DNA from: Hornefia butyriciproducens
GTDB taxonomy: Bacteria > Bacillota > Clostridia > Peptostreptococcales > Anaerovoracaceae
Assembly: GCF_009695915.1 (NCBI RefSeq)
Contig: NZ_VUMZ01000008.1
Location: 1-64,000 of the forward strand
Length of the DNA stretch: 64,000 bases
Direction: 5' to 3'
In this document: positions 36,467-45,025 of the stretch, one piece after another
Numbering within the stretch: the first letter of the stretch is position 1
Layout of the letters: every line of letters starts with the position of its first letter
Position numbers and translations under genes: made by a program
Notes under the pieces: model-generated
What the model was told of the DNA's origin: nothing
Databases searched by the model: none
Seen by the model: only the letters and a program-made list of their open reading frames with translations

Positions 36467-37687
36467 CTAATGGTTCCTGAGCCATCCCCACGCCACATTC
36501 ACATAAATTGCCGCCCCGATCGGAAGACAGTCTTCGTCCAGCTGCATATCCGGATTATGCAGCGGTGCGCTGCTTTCTGTGCCGGCTCCCAGCCACACAG
36601 CCATTCCGGGAACACGTTCAGTGACATACCCGAAATCCTCCGTACCTGACATCGGTGCTATTTTCTCTATGTTTTCTGAGAGAACAACCTTTTCGAGCGC
36701 AGGACGGAGTGATGCGCACAACTCTGCGTCCGTATAGGTCGATGGTGTATGAAATTCACAAAGGGAGTATTCTCCTCTCCACATTTTGACGGTATGATCC
36801 ACAATCTCCGGAACACGTCTAAGCAAATGTTCTCTGGTCGTACGGTCAAAGGTTCTGAAACTGAATCCCATATGCGATTCGTCCGGAATAACATTGATTG
36901 CCGTTCCGCCGGTTTGTGTCCCCACAGTCATCGCCACAGTCTGTTTAGGGTCTGTCTCTCTGCCCGAAAGCAGGTTCAATGCAGTATACAGCTGATTAGA
37001 AATCAGTAATGGATCAATTGTTTTCTGCGGCTCCGAGCTGTGTCCGCCTTTTCCCTTTATATCCACAATAAAGGTGTCCATCGCTGCAGAGGCAATCCCG
37101 GTTGAATACTGTACTTTTCCCACATTAAGCTGGGGCATCACATGAATCATAAACGCCGCATTCACAGTTGGATTTTCCAAAATACCATCGTCGACCATAA
37201 ATTTCGACCCGCAGCCGCATTCCTCTCCGGGCTGAAACATCAATTTAACCGTTCCCGGAAGCTCAGCTTCATGATTTTTGAGGATCTGAGCCGCACCCAG
37301 AAGCATTGCCGTATGAGCATCGTGTCCGCACATATGCGCTCTGTTTTCAATTTCAGATTTAAATTCCAGCTCGGCGTTTTCCGGCATCGGAAGAGCGTCC
37401 ATATCTGCCCGTAGAAGGATACATGGCTCTCCTTCTCCAATCGTAGCAGTCACACCATAACACTGCTTCATATAGGGAAATCCACCCTTCATAAAATTCT
37501 GACGCAGTTTTTCATCAATCACCCCTCCGCAGAGCCGACTTTCAATTCCCATTTCCGACAGTCTTGTCTGCACGTATTTTACTGTCACAGGAAGATCAAA
37601 ACCAATCTCCGGCTGTCGATGCAATTGTCTTCTGTCCTGTGTAATCTGTGTAAAATTTTCTTTTGCTTCACTCAAAAAAGTATTCAT
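36467..37687 (-). CDS. M20-family amidohydrolase (N-acyl amino acid hydrolase type)
   Basis: A 406-residue metallo-amidohydrolase of the M20D group, which releases amino acids from N-acyl or similar conjugates. Metal ligands are visible in HMCGHDAHTAM, PGEECGCGSKF and MSGTEDFG, and the lid/dimer domain carries GKGGHSSEP. The length is typical. ATG 37687 follows CAGGAGGATTTTT. The MFS transporter gene follows 118 bp downstream, suggesting uptake and hydrolysis of one substrate class. Confidence 0.9.
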   Translation of the reverse strand: MNTFLSEAKENFTQITQDRRQLHRQPEIGFDLPVTVKYVQTRLSEMGIESRLCGGVIDEKLRQNFMKGGFPYMKQCYGVTATIGEGEPCILLRADMDALPMPENAELEFKSEIENRAHMCGHDAHTAMLLGAAQILKNHEAELPGTVKLMFQPGEECGCGSKFMVDDGILENPTVNAAFMIHVMPQLNVGKVQYSTGIASAAMDTFIVDIKGKGGHSSEPQKTIDPLLISNQLYTALNLLSGRETDPKQTVAMTVGTQTGGTAINVIPDESHMGFSFRTFDRTTREHLLRRVPEIVDHTVKMWRGEYSLCEFHTPSTYTDAELCASLRPALEKVVLSENIEKIAPMSGTEDFGYVTERVPGMAVWLGAGTESSAPLHNPDMQLDEDCLPIGAAIYVNVAWGWLRNH

Positions 37688-37832
37688 AAAAATCCTCCTG
37701 TTCTGTGCGCTCAACACTCTCCGGATCAACGAATACAACCAATCTCATATATGAAATTGCATGGAGTATAACACAAAAAAAGTTCCAGTACAACAAAATG
37801 CTCTAAAATTAGGCTGAAAAAAACTCTCATCG

Positions 37833-37880
37833 TGTAAATTTTAATTTACATCGTAATATTATTTTTACACATTTATGTAA
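37833..37880. promoter_or_regulatory. palindromes upstream of the M20 gene, candidate activator sites
   Basis: A perfect inverted repeat TGTAAAT-TTTA-ATTTACA lies at 37833-37850, and a related TTACA...TGTAA lies about 15 bp further right. They sit about 150 bp upstream of the M20 start and beside the end of the activator gene, a usual place for sigma-54 enhancer sites. The M20 gene itself has no clear -24/-12 element. Confidence 0.4.
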
Positions 37881-38006
37881 TCTTTTTTGTACAAAGACTG
37901 TCAGCTACTGTTATCCGGCGTCAGTTTCATCCCCGTTTCTTTTGGCATGTTTAATGCTTTTATACAAAATACAAAGAAAAATCGAACGCTCAACCTCTCC
38001 GAATTC

Positions 38007-39395
38007 TTATTTCTTTATCCCGTATTTTTTCATTTTCTGATTCAGTGCCTGCCTCGTGATTCCCAGGTATTCCGCTGCTGCGCTCAGTGTTGAAAAATTA
38101 TCGATTGCCTTGCGGATCAGGAACTGTTCATAGGAATCCATACTTTTTTTCAACGATCCCATCCACGGAAGTCCCATTCCCCCGCTTCGGCTGTCCTCAG
38201 GCAGAATATTGTCCAGATTCATTTCAGCAGTGATATAGGCGGGAAGATCCGGAACCGTGATGATGCGTCCCTCACAGAAATTAAATGCTCCTTCAATCGC
38301 ATTCCTGAATTCCCTCACATTCCCCGGCCATTCGTAATTCTTAAGAATAGTTTTCACATCCTGAGACACCCCTGAAATTTCCATCTGCATCTGGGCATTG
38401 AACTGAGAAATAAAGAAATTCGTCAGAAGCTCAATATCTCCGGTTCGACGTCTTAAAGGAGGGAGTTCGATCGTAACGCCGCTCAGTCGATAGAACAGAT
38501 CCGGCCGCAGCGTTCCATCCTTAGCACAGATCGCAGGATCTTTATTTGTCGCAGCGATAATCCTTACATCCACGTCAAAGCTTTTGTTTCCTCCGATACG
38601 TGTCACCTGGCGCTCCTCAAGGACACGCAGCAGCTTTGCCTGCAGGGCAATATCCATGGAATTTATCTCGTCCAAAAACAATGTTCCCCCGTGAGCTCGT
38701 TCAAACAGACCTGCCCGATCCTCGGCACCGGTATAACTCCCCCTGGCGGTTCCGAAAAAAAGACTTTCCAGAAGATTGTCCGGAATCGCCGCACAGTTCT
38801 GCGACAGGAACGGGCATCCGCTTCGACGGCTGGCTGAATGAATTGACTGTGCAACCATTTCCTTTCCTGTCCCGGTTTCACCATAGATCAGCACGGATGA
38901 AGACGTTCTTGCAATGCGATCTACCTGCATGCGAACATATTGCACCTCCGGGCTTCGACCAATGATATCGGAAACGTCGTACAACCTCTTCCTCTTCTTT
39001 TTCTTCTTATCGGTAAAAATATTCAGAGAATCCCGGTTCGCTGAATTTTCCGGGAATATTGTGACGCACACTGCACCTATGACCTTCCCATCCTCCCGTA
39101 TCGGATAGGTATTATCCATACAGTGAAACGGTCTTCCGATCGTAGGGTACAGAACCTCATCATGGTTCAGAACAGGCTTTCCGTATCGGATTGCCTGTAC
39201 AATTGTACTATTCTCAGGAGTTTTATCCGGATAAATTTCAAACAATGTCTTGCCGATTGCCCGCCTCCCGTCTACAGGAGGAAACTCTGTCTTATATTGT
39301 GTCATATAGACAATTTTATAGTCACTGTCCACCACAAGCAGTCCATCCACATAATTCTTTATATTCGTTATTGTATCAAGGTATTCTTCTATCAT
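38007..39395 (-). CDS. sigma-54 dependent transcriptional activator with PAS domain
   Basis: A 462-residue RocR-like activator. A PAS sensor occupies the first 115 residues, followed by a basic linker with KKKKKRKR. The AAA+ domain has Walker A GETGTGKE, Walker B GTLFLDEI and the sigma-54 contact loop written GSYTGA instead of GAFTGA. A Fis-type helix-turn-helix ends the protein (AAAEYLGITRQALNQKM). ATG 39395 follows AAGGAGATCCGGGCT. Genes on both sides carry -24/-12 promoters, so they are its likely targets. Confidence 0.93.
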   Translation of the reverse strand: MIEEYLDTITNIKNYVDGLLVVDSDYKIVYMTQYKTEFPPVDGRRAIGKTLFEIYPDKTPENSTIVQAIRYGKPVLNHDEVLYPTIGRPFHCMDNTYPIREDGKVIGAVCVTIFPENSANRDSLNIFTDKKKKKRKRLYDVSDIIGRSPEVQYVRMQVDRIARTSSSVLIYGETGTGKEMVAQSIHSASRRSGCPFLSQNCAAIPDNLLESLFFGTARGSYTGAEDRAGLFERAHGGTLFLDEINSMDIALQAKLLRVLEERQVTRIGGNKSFDVDVRIIAATNKDPAICAKDGTLRPDLFYRLSGVTIELPPLRRRTGDIELLTNFFISQFNAQMQMEISGVSQDVKTILKNYEWPGNVREFRNAIEGAFNFCEGRIITVPDLPAYITAEMNLDNILPEDSRSGGMGLPWMGSLKKSMDSYEQFLIRKAIDNFSTLSAAAEYLGITRQALNQKMKKYGIKK

Positions 39396-39445
39396 AGCCC
39401 GGATCTCCTTTCACCTGATTGTACAACTGCAGACAGATTCTGTAA

Positions 39446-39553
39446 ATAGCATCTGTTCATTAAAGCCCCGCTGAATTTAATGGGCGCTGATGACAGTTCG
39501 TCAGCAGCGCCGCAGCGCACAGTTTAATGGCAGTGTGCATCGACAGACACTAT
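39446..39553. repeat. structured intergenic repeat, copy C (left module)
   Basis: The outer stem is ATAG-TCTGT / ACAGA-CTAT (39446-39456 with 39543-39553). The first hairpin is CATTAAA/TTTAATG (39458-39482), then the GGGCGCTGATGACAG...GTCAGCAGCGCC segment and GCACA/TGTGC. About 80 of 105 positions match copy A by eye. It lies between the activator gene and the end of the amidohydrolase gene, both read leftward. Confidence 0.75.
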
Positions 39554-39591
39554 ACGATAGAGCCCTGAAACATAAACCCGATACGCGCTCT

Positions 39592-41226
39592 CTACCAATC
39601 CGCCCGATACACAATTCTCCCCTGCACCATCGTCATCAGCACCCTTGTCATATGAATTTCCTCTTCAGGTCTTTTTCGTAAATCTCGATCCAGAACAGTC
39701 AGATCTCCATTTTTTCCAACAGTAATCGAACCGCGGTTATCTTCACTGAATGAGGCGTATGCCCCCTCCAACGTAAACATCCGCAGAGCTTCATCGATTT
39801 CAAGCCCGTTTTCTGGATAAAAGCTTTGACCAGTATCCGGATTCGTCCGTGTCACGGCATACTCTAAGTTCGGCAGAATATCGAAGGGCTCCACCGGGCA
39901 ATCGGAACCGCCTGACAGGTGAACGCCAAGATCCGCCAGCCTTCTCCACCCATAACTTTGTGACGCAAGTCTCTGCCCCACGCATTTTTCAACAATATTC
40001 ATGTCCGACCGCAAAAATACCGGCTGTACATATGCTAAAAGTCCCTGTCTTCGCATTTCATCCTGCTGGCGCGCATCCATGATCTGGCAATGCAAAATCC
40101 CATGGCGCATATCATGCCCTGGATGTTCTTGCTGAATTTTCTTATAAACCTCCAGCATAACCTGAATCGCGCCATCTCCGATGCAGTGTGCTGCAATCTG
40201 CATCCCTTTTTCCTGAGCAAGCTTGCATAAAATATACAATTCCTCACCACTATGATTCAGGCATCCATTTGCAGACGGATCGTTTTTATAGGGTTGTTTA
40301 AGTTTTGCAGTATGCGCCCCCAGAGAACCGTCCACAATCAGTTTCAATGGTCCTAACCGATATAGGCCATGCTCTTCACCGGTTCTGTGACCCTCCGCAA
40401 GAAACCCTTCTAAATCCTTCTTACTCCAAAGCGAACATTGCTGATACACTCTCACCGGTAATTTCCCCTCATCTGCAAGCTCACAGTATGCCTGGAAGTA
40501 GGGATGAAAATCACTGTCTGATGCATATCCTGACATAAAATCGTCTGTATGAATTTCTGTTATCCCCTGTGCCGCAACATCTGAAAGGCCTTCGAGGATG
40601 AGTTCCTTCAGCTGCGGTACACTCATTCGCGGTATATTCCGGTTGACGAGATTCTGTGTGTCCTCATACAGAATTCCGTTTGGCGTTCCGTCTGCATAGT
40701 ATCCGATACCCGGCGACCCCAACTCATTCGACTCTCCATCAGGTTCCATCAGCCCTATGTTTTCCATCGCCTTCGTATTACAAACCGATAAATGAAAGCA
40801 GGCGCGCCGAATCACTATTGGAACCTCTGTGCTGACTCGATCAAGATCTTTGCGTGTCGGAATCACCTTCTCACTCCAGTTATCCTGATTGAACCCGAGC
40901 CCCTGAATCCACTCTCCCATCTGCTGCATCTCAGATACCGGCGCGGCACAGCGTTCACACACATCCTCTAAAGACTCTGCATCCGACAAATCTACCATTC
41001 TCTTTCCTGCTGCATAGGCCATCAGATGCATATGTGAATCAGTAAAACCCGGGAGAAGCATACGCCCTCCCAGATCAATTATCTCTGTTACTGCAGAATT
41101 CTCCGCCATAACCTCTTCATTACTTCCTACCGCTGTAATGACTCCATTTTTCACCGCCACAGCCTGTGCTTCCGGCATATGCTCATCCATCGTGCATACA
41201 TTTCCATTTAAAAAAATCGTATCCAT
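39592..41226 (-). CDS. YtcJ-like amidohydrolase (amidohydrolase family 3)
   Basis: A 544-residue metal-dependent hydrolase. The N-terminal composite domain starts MDTIFLNGNVCTMD. The metal motif DSHMHL is near residue 60, LKLIVDGSLGAHTA near residue 300, and conserved HCIGDGA and GSDCPVEP follow. The family cleaves amide or urea-like bonds in diverse compounds; the substrate is unknown. ATG 41226 follows GAGGAGAAATAAT. A strong -24/-12 promoter lies 36-51 bp upstream, tying it to the sigma-54 activator next door. Confidence 0.88.
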   Translation of the reverse strand: MDTIFLNGNVCTMDEHMPEAQAVAVKNGVITAVGSNEEVMAENSAVTEIIDLGGRMLLPGFTDSHMHLMAYAAGKRMVDLSDAESLEDVCERCAAPVSEMQQMGEWIQGLGFNQDNWSEKVIPTRKDLDRVSTEVPIVIRRACFHLSVCNTKAMENIGLMEPDGESNELGSPGIGYYADGTPNGILYEDTQNLVNRNIPRMSVPQLKELILEGLSDVAAQGITEIHTDDFMSGYASDSDFHPYFQAYCELADEGKLPVRVYQQCSLWSKKDLEGFLAEGHRTGEEHGLYRLGPLKLIVDGSLGAHTAKLKQPYKNDPSANGCLNHSGEELYILCKLAQEKGMQIAAHCIGDGAIQVMLEVYKKIQQEHPGHDMRHGILHCQIMDARQQDEMRRQGLLAYVQPVFLRSDMNIVEKCVGQRLASQSYGWRRLADLGVHLSGGSDCPVEPFDILPNLEYAVTRTNPDTGQSFYPENGLEIDEALRMFTLEGAYASFSEDNRGSITVGKNGDLTVLDRDLRKRPEEEIHMTRVLMTMVQGRIVYRADW

Positions 41227-41261
41227 ATTATTTCTCCTCTCATATTGCTCAAAATATTTTA

Positions 41262-41277
41262 AGCAACAGATGTACCA
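41262..41277 (-). promoter_or_regulatory. sigma-54 (-24/-12) promoter of the YtcJ-like gene
   Basis: On the minus strand TGGTACATCTGTTGCT matches TGGCAC-N5-TTGCW at all but one position; GG and GC are 10 bp apart. The expected start of transcription is about 25 nt before the ATG. Confidence 0.85.
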
Positions 41278-41315
41278 AATCCCCCCGGTATCAATCATTT
41301 AAAAAACAGAGTTAA

Positions 41316-41344
41316 TTGACAAGCGAACAAATGTTCGCTATAAT
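41316..41344 (+). promoter_or_regulatory. consensus promoter with LexA (DinR) box as spacer
   Basis: TTGACA (41316-41321), a 17-bp spacer and TATAAT (41339-41344) form a perfect sigma-70 promoter. The spacer contains CGAACAAATGTTCG (41324-41337), a perfect match to the Firmicutes LexA box CGAAC-N4-GTTCG. LexA bound there would exclude RNA polymerase. It drives the sbcD/sbcC-like pair. Confidence 0.9.
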
Positions 41345-41383
41345 ATTACTGTAGCAAAATTCATTTTTGAAGAGGAGTTTTCA

Positions 41384-42526
41384 ATGACGGAAGGACCGAT
41401 GAACATTATTGCAAGAGCATCCGGAGCTGCCGGAAAGTCCGACGGAGAACCGCTGAAATTCATTCACTGTTCCGACCTGCATCTGGATTCCAGTCTGGAA
41501 ACGAAACTGTCCGGCGAGGATGCCCGCAGACGGCGTTATGAAATCGTCCGGGCCTTTGAGCGCATAGTCAGACGGGCTGAGGAGCAGCATGTGACCGGAA
41601 TCATCATTGCCGGCGATATGTTTGATGCGGACATCGTCACGGCCCGAACAAGGGAAACCGTGCTGGACATTATCCGACGGACTCCGGCAATCGACTATCT
41701 GTACCTCAGCGGCAATCATGACAGCGCCGAACGTGTTTTTCCACTGCAAGGGCTCCCGGAAAACCTCCTGACATTCCGCAGTCATTGGCAGACCTATCGT
41801 TACGGAAACATCGATATTACCGGCGTTGAACCGGATCCACAGAGCAGTTCCAACTGCTTCGACACTCTCTCGCTGGATCCGAATCATGTCAACATCGTGA
41901 TGTTACACGGTCAGCTTTCATCTCAGGCCGGTCCCGACCTGATTCCGCTGCCTGCTCTGCAGCACAAAGGAATTGACTATCTTGCCCTGGGTCACCTGCA
42001 CAGTTACCGGCACGGAGTGTTGGACGAACGTGGAATTTATTGCTACTGCGGCTGTCCGGAGGGCCGAGGATTTGACGAATGCGGGGAGAAAGGCTTTGTC
42101 CTCCTGAGCGTTTTAGGAAATCATCTGGAACATACCTTTGTTCCTCACGCGCAGAGAATGCTCTTCCGCATCCCCACCGACATCGCGGACTGCCGTACAT
42201 TCCCTGAGATTCTGCATAAGCTGCGGGACACAGCAGCGGGAATCCCCCCGGAAAGTCTGGTCCGGTTTATTCTGACCGGAGCATGCGCTCCGGATGCACA
42301 GCTTGATCTCCCCGCTCTGGAGCAGGAGTTTGCTTCGCTTTTTTTCTATGCGGAGATCCGCGATGAAACCTCTGTTTCCATCGATCCCGCCACGTTCCTC
42401 GGCGACATTTCCCTGAAAGGTGAATTCATCCGAAAAGTGCTCGCCTCAAAGCTCCCTGAACGGGATAAAAACGCTGTAATCCGGGCGGGGCTTCAGGCGC
42501 TCGGCGGAGAGGAGATCACATTATGA
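41384..42526 (+). CDS. SbcD/YhaO-like DNA repair exonuclease subunit
   Basis: A 380-residue calcineurin-type metallophosphoesterase. All metal motifs are visible: HCSDLHLDS (near residue 28), GDMFD, GNHD, a lone H in MLHGQ, and GHLH. The domain order and partner match YhaO or SbcD/Mre11, which trims DNA ends and opens hairpins with an SMC-like ATPase. ATG 41384 follows GAGGAG. It overlaps the next gene by ATGA. Its promoter carries a LexA box, so DNA damage should induce it. Confidence 0.9.
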   Translation: MTEGPMNIIARASGAAGKSDGEPLKFIHCSDLHLDSSLETKLSGEDARRRRYEIVRAFERIVRRAEEQHVTGIIIAGDMFDADIVTARTRETVLDIIRRTPAIDYLYLSGNHDSAERVFPLQGLPENLLTFRSHWQTYRYGNIDITGVEPDPQSSSNCFDTLSLDPNHVNIVMLHGQLSSQAGPDLIPLPALQHKGIDYLALGHLHSYRHGVLDERGIYCYCGCPEGRGFDECGEKGFVLLSVLGNHLEHTFVPHAQRMLFRIPTDIADCRTFPEILHKLRDTAAGIPPESLVRFILTGACAPDAQLDLPALEQEFASLFFYAEIRDETSVSIDPATFLGDISLKGEFIRKVLASKLPERDKNAVIRAGLQALGGEEITL

Positions 42527-44916
42527 GACTGCTTCGCTGTCATATCGAAAACTTCGGCGGTCTCCATGACTACTCTCTGGATTTTCGGGAGCATATGACC
42601 GTCATCGACGAACCCAACGGATTCGGAAAAACCACACTGGCGGAATTCATCACCGCCATGTTCTACGGATTCCCCAAAAAGAAACGTCACAAGGCTCCCG
42701 ATAATTACCGTGAGCTGTATACGCCGTGGCAGGGCGGCGTCTTCGGCGGGAGTCTGGAATTCCTGTACAGAAAACAGCCCTACCGGATTGAGCGAAGTTT
42801 CGGCGTTACTCCCCGCGAAGACCGTTTTGCACTGTACAGCGGCAGCACAGACCGGAGATCCGACGACTTCTCCGAAAACATCGGAACGGAGCTGTTCGGA
42901 ATCGACGCTGATTCCTTCCGCCGAAGCACATATATGCCGCAGACCGCTGAAAGTTCCGCAGGCAGGGGCGTCTCCGGACATTCTCCGCTGCTCACCAATG
43001 ACATCCAGAGCAAGATCAGCGGACTGGTGGAAGATACCGATGACATTAACAATTACGATTCTGCCGTCGCAAAACTCCGGGAGCTTCGAGCAGGACTGCG
43101 TCCTTTCCGCGGTCAGGGCGGGAGCATCGCCGGATCACAAAGACGGCTCCGGGAGCTTTACAGCGAAGTCAGCGTCAAAGACAGTCTGAAAAATCAGATC
43201 AGCCGGCTGGAAAACGAAGCATCGGAGACAAACTCCCGTCTCCGGGAAAATCTGCAGCGCCGGGACGCCCTCGAGCAGTCGGCTGTACGACGTTCAGAAA
43301 GAGTCTCTGTCCGCTCCGTCCGGGAACGGGCCCGGGATCTCGAGCTGGTCTGTGCGGAGGCAGACAGACAATATGCACATGCGTCTGAAATTCTCAGCGA
43401 CGACGGCTTTCCTGACGGCGCTCCTTCCGAAGAGCTGCTGCAGCAGGCAGAAACGATAGTGCGGCAGATTGACCGGCTGAACAGTCAGCTTGAGCTGCTG
43501 GAATTTTCCCCGCAGGAGCAGCTGCGATACGCAGAACTGAGCAGACGGTTCAGCCGTCCGGACAACCATTCCGGTCACATCCGGACTGACACGCCCGCTC
43601 CGGGCAGCGGTTCTCCGGACGGTTCATCCGCCCCGGAGAACCGGGATCAATCCGACAGACAAACCGCAGCTTCGCCGCACCGACTTCGGCGGAGTCTCTC
43701 TGTCCTCCCCGGCATATGCGCGATCATCGGAGGAATCCTTCTGATGCTGCTGTCGCAGCATACATCGCATCAGGCATCACTGCTCCCCGGAGGCCTGCTT
43801 GTGCTTGCCGGTATCCTTGCGGTGCTTTTCGGCGGCATCCCGTTCGTCATAAGGCGCATCCCCCGCTCGCCGCACACTGAAGCCCCGGGCCCCGCCGTCG
43901 AGGATCCCGCACTGCTGGCAGAGTTCTGCGAGCTTCAGCGCCGTCTCCGACTGATCAGCGATCCGGAGGACGGTCTGCACAGTCAAATCGACCGCCTTTC
44001 CTACCGCCTTGTGCATCAGATGTCGCCGTTTCTCGACAATGCGGAGGATCTGAGCAGGGCTGTAACAGAACTGCGGGCACAAAAAAACCGGTCTGATGCC
44101 CTCGCCGACAGACGCCGGCAGATCACCGGCGCATTAAAAAAAAGCCGGGACGAATCCCGACAGCGACTGGAACAATTCCGCAGGGAGCATCAGGACGAGC
44201 TCTCAGAGAGCCCCTGCGAGAAAAACGACACCCCCGCAGAGATTCCCTCTGAGCAGTGCGTATCCACGCCGCAAAGCAACCCGACAGAGGCAGCGCAGCT
44301 CCACCCGGCAGTGCGGCCTGACACGACAGCGCAGCTCGACCCGACAGAGCAGCTCCACACGCTGTCGGTCCGAATCAGCAGGGATCGCCAGCGCATCGGA
44401 GAAATTGAAAACACTCTGCGGACGCTTTATCGGCAGCTGGATGAAATTCCCGCAAAGACAGACGAAATTTCTGTCCTCACCGCTCGGATTCGGGAAGAAA
44501 ACCGGCAGGCAGATCTGCTGGATGCAGCCATGCAGTTTCTCGCAGAAGCGAAGGATTCTCTTTCCGCACGCTATTCCGGACCGATCCTCCGGAAACTTTC
44601 GCATTATGTAAACAGGCTTTCAGAAGCAGAGAACCGTCTCTATCTCGATACAGATCTGAATGTGGAGATCAGCCGCAGCGAACAGCGGCGCAGTCTGCAA
44701 TACTTCAGCGCCGGACAGAAAGATACGGTCATGATCTGCCTGCGCCTCGCCCTGATCGACTCCCTCTTCAGAAACGAAAAGCCTTTTCTGATCCTGGACG
44801 ACCCGTTTGTCAATCTGGATGACCGCCACATCAGAAAAGCGCTCGACCTTCTGCAGACACTAAGCAGCGAAACCCAGATCATCTACATGACCTGCAGCAG
44901 CGCCCGGCGGCCATAA
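42523..44916 (+). CDS. SbcC/YhaN-like SMC-type ATPase
   Basis: A 797-residue ATPase. N-terminal Walker A is EPNGFGKTTLAEF (near residue 31); C-terminal signature YFSAGQKDTV and Walker B FLILDDPFVNLDD are near residues 730-770. Coiled-coil stretches flank a middle region with two hydrophobic segments (about residues 390-450), a feature of YhaN-type rather than classical SbcC, suggesting membrane association. A Thr/Gln/Pro-rich near-repeat (AQLHP, AQLDP, EQLH) lies at about residues 590-615. The start overlaps the nuclease gene stop, so the subunits are made together under LexA control. Confidence 0.88.
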   Translation: MRLLRCHIENFGGLHDYSLDFREHMTVIDEPNGFGKTTLAEFITAMFYGFPKKKRHKAPDNYRELYTPWQGGVFGGSLEFLYRKQPYRIERSFGVTPREDRFALYSGSTDRRSDDFSENIGTELFGIDADSFRRSTYMPQTAESSAGRGVSGHSPLLTNDIQSKISGLVEDTDDINNYDSAVAKLRELRAGLRPFRGQGGSIAGSQRRLRELYSEVSVKDSLKNQISRLENEASETNSRLRENLQRRDALEQSAVRRSERVSVRSVRERARDLELVCAEADRQYAHASEILSDDGFPDGAPSEELLQQAETIVRQIDRLNSQLELLEFSPQEQLRYAELSRRFSRPDNHSGHIRTDTPAPGSGSPDGSSAPENRDQSDRQTAASPHRLRRSLSVLPGICAIIGGILLMLLSQHTSHQASLLPGGLLVLAGILAVLFGGIPFVIRRIPRSPHTEAPGPAVEDPALLAEFCELQRRLRLISDPEDGLHSQIDRLSYRLVHQMSPFLDNAEDLSRAVTELRAQKNRSDALADRRRQITGALKKSRDESRQRLEQFRREHQDELSESPCEKNDTPAEIPSEQCVSTPQSNPTEAAQLHPAVRPDTTAQLDPTEQLHTLSVRISRDRQRIGEIENTLRTLYRQLDEIPAKTDEISVLTARIREENRQADLLDAAMQFLAEAKDSLSARYSGPILRKLSHYVNRLSEAENRLYLDTDLNVEISRSEQRRSLQYFSAGQKDTVMICLRLALIDSLFRNEKPFLILDDPFVNLDDRHIRKALDLLQTLSSETQIIYMTCSSARRP

Positions 44917-44958
44917 GCCGCCGGATGAAATTTCCAACACTTATCTCATTATTACCGA

Positions 44959-44987
44959 TTGCAAAATCAATGTTAATCTAGTAATAT
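44959..44987 (+). promoter_or_regulatory. promoter of the dehydrogenase gene
   Basis: TTGCAA (44959-44964), a 17-bp spacer and TAATAT (44982-44987), about 38 bp before the start codon. Confidence 0.6.
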
Positions 44988-45025
44988 CGAGTTGTCAAAA
45001 CCCCGAAATCAGTAGGAGAAACAAT

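Noticed and set aside
37690-37725. CGGAGAGTGTTGAGC as a sigma-54 promoter for the M20 gene
   Set aside because: GG and GC have the right 10-bp spacing, but both the TGGCAC and TTGC blocks are poor, and the site would leave almost no leader.
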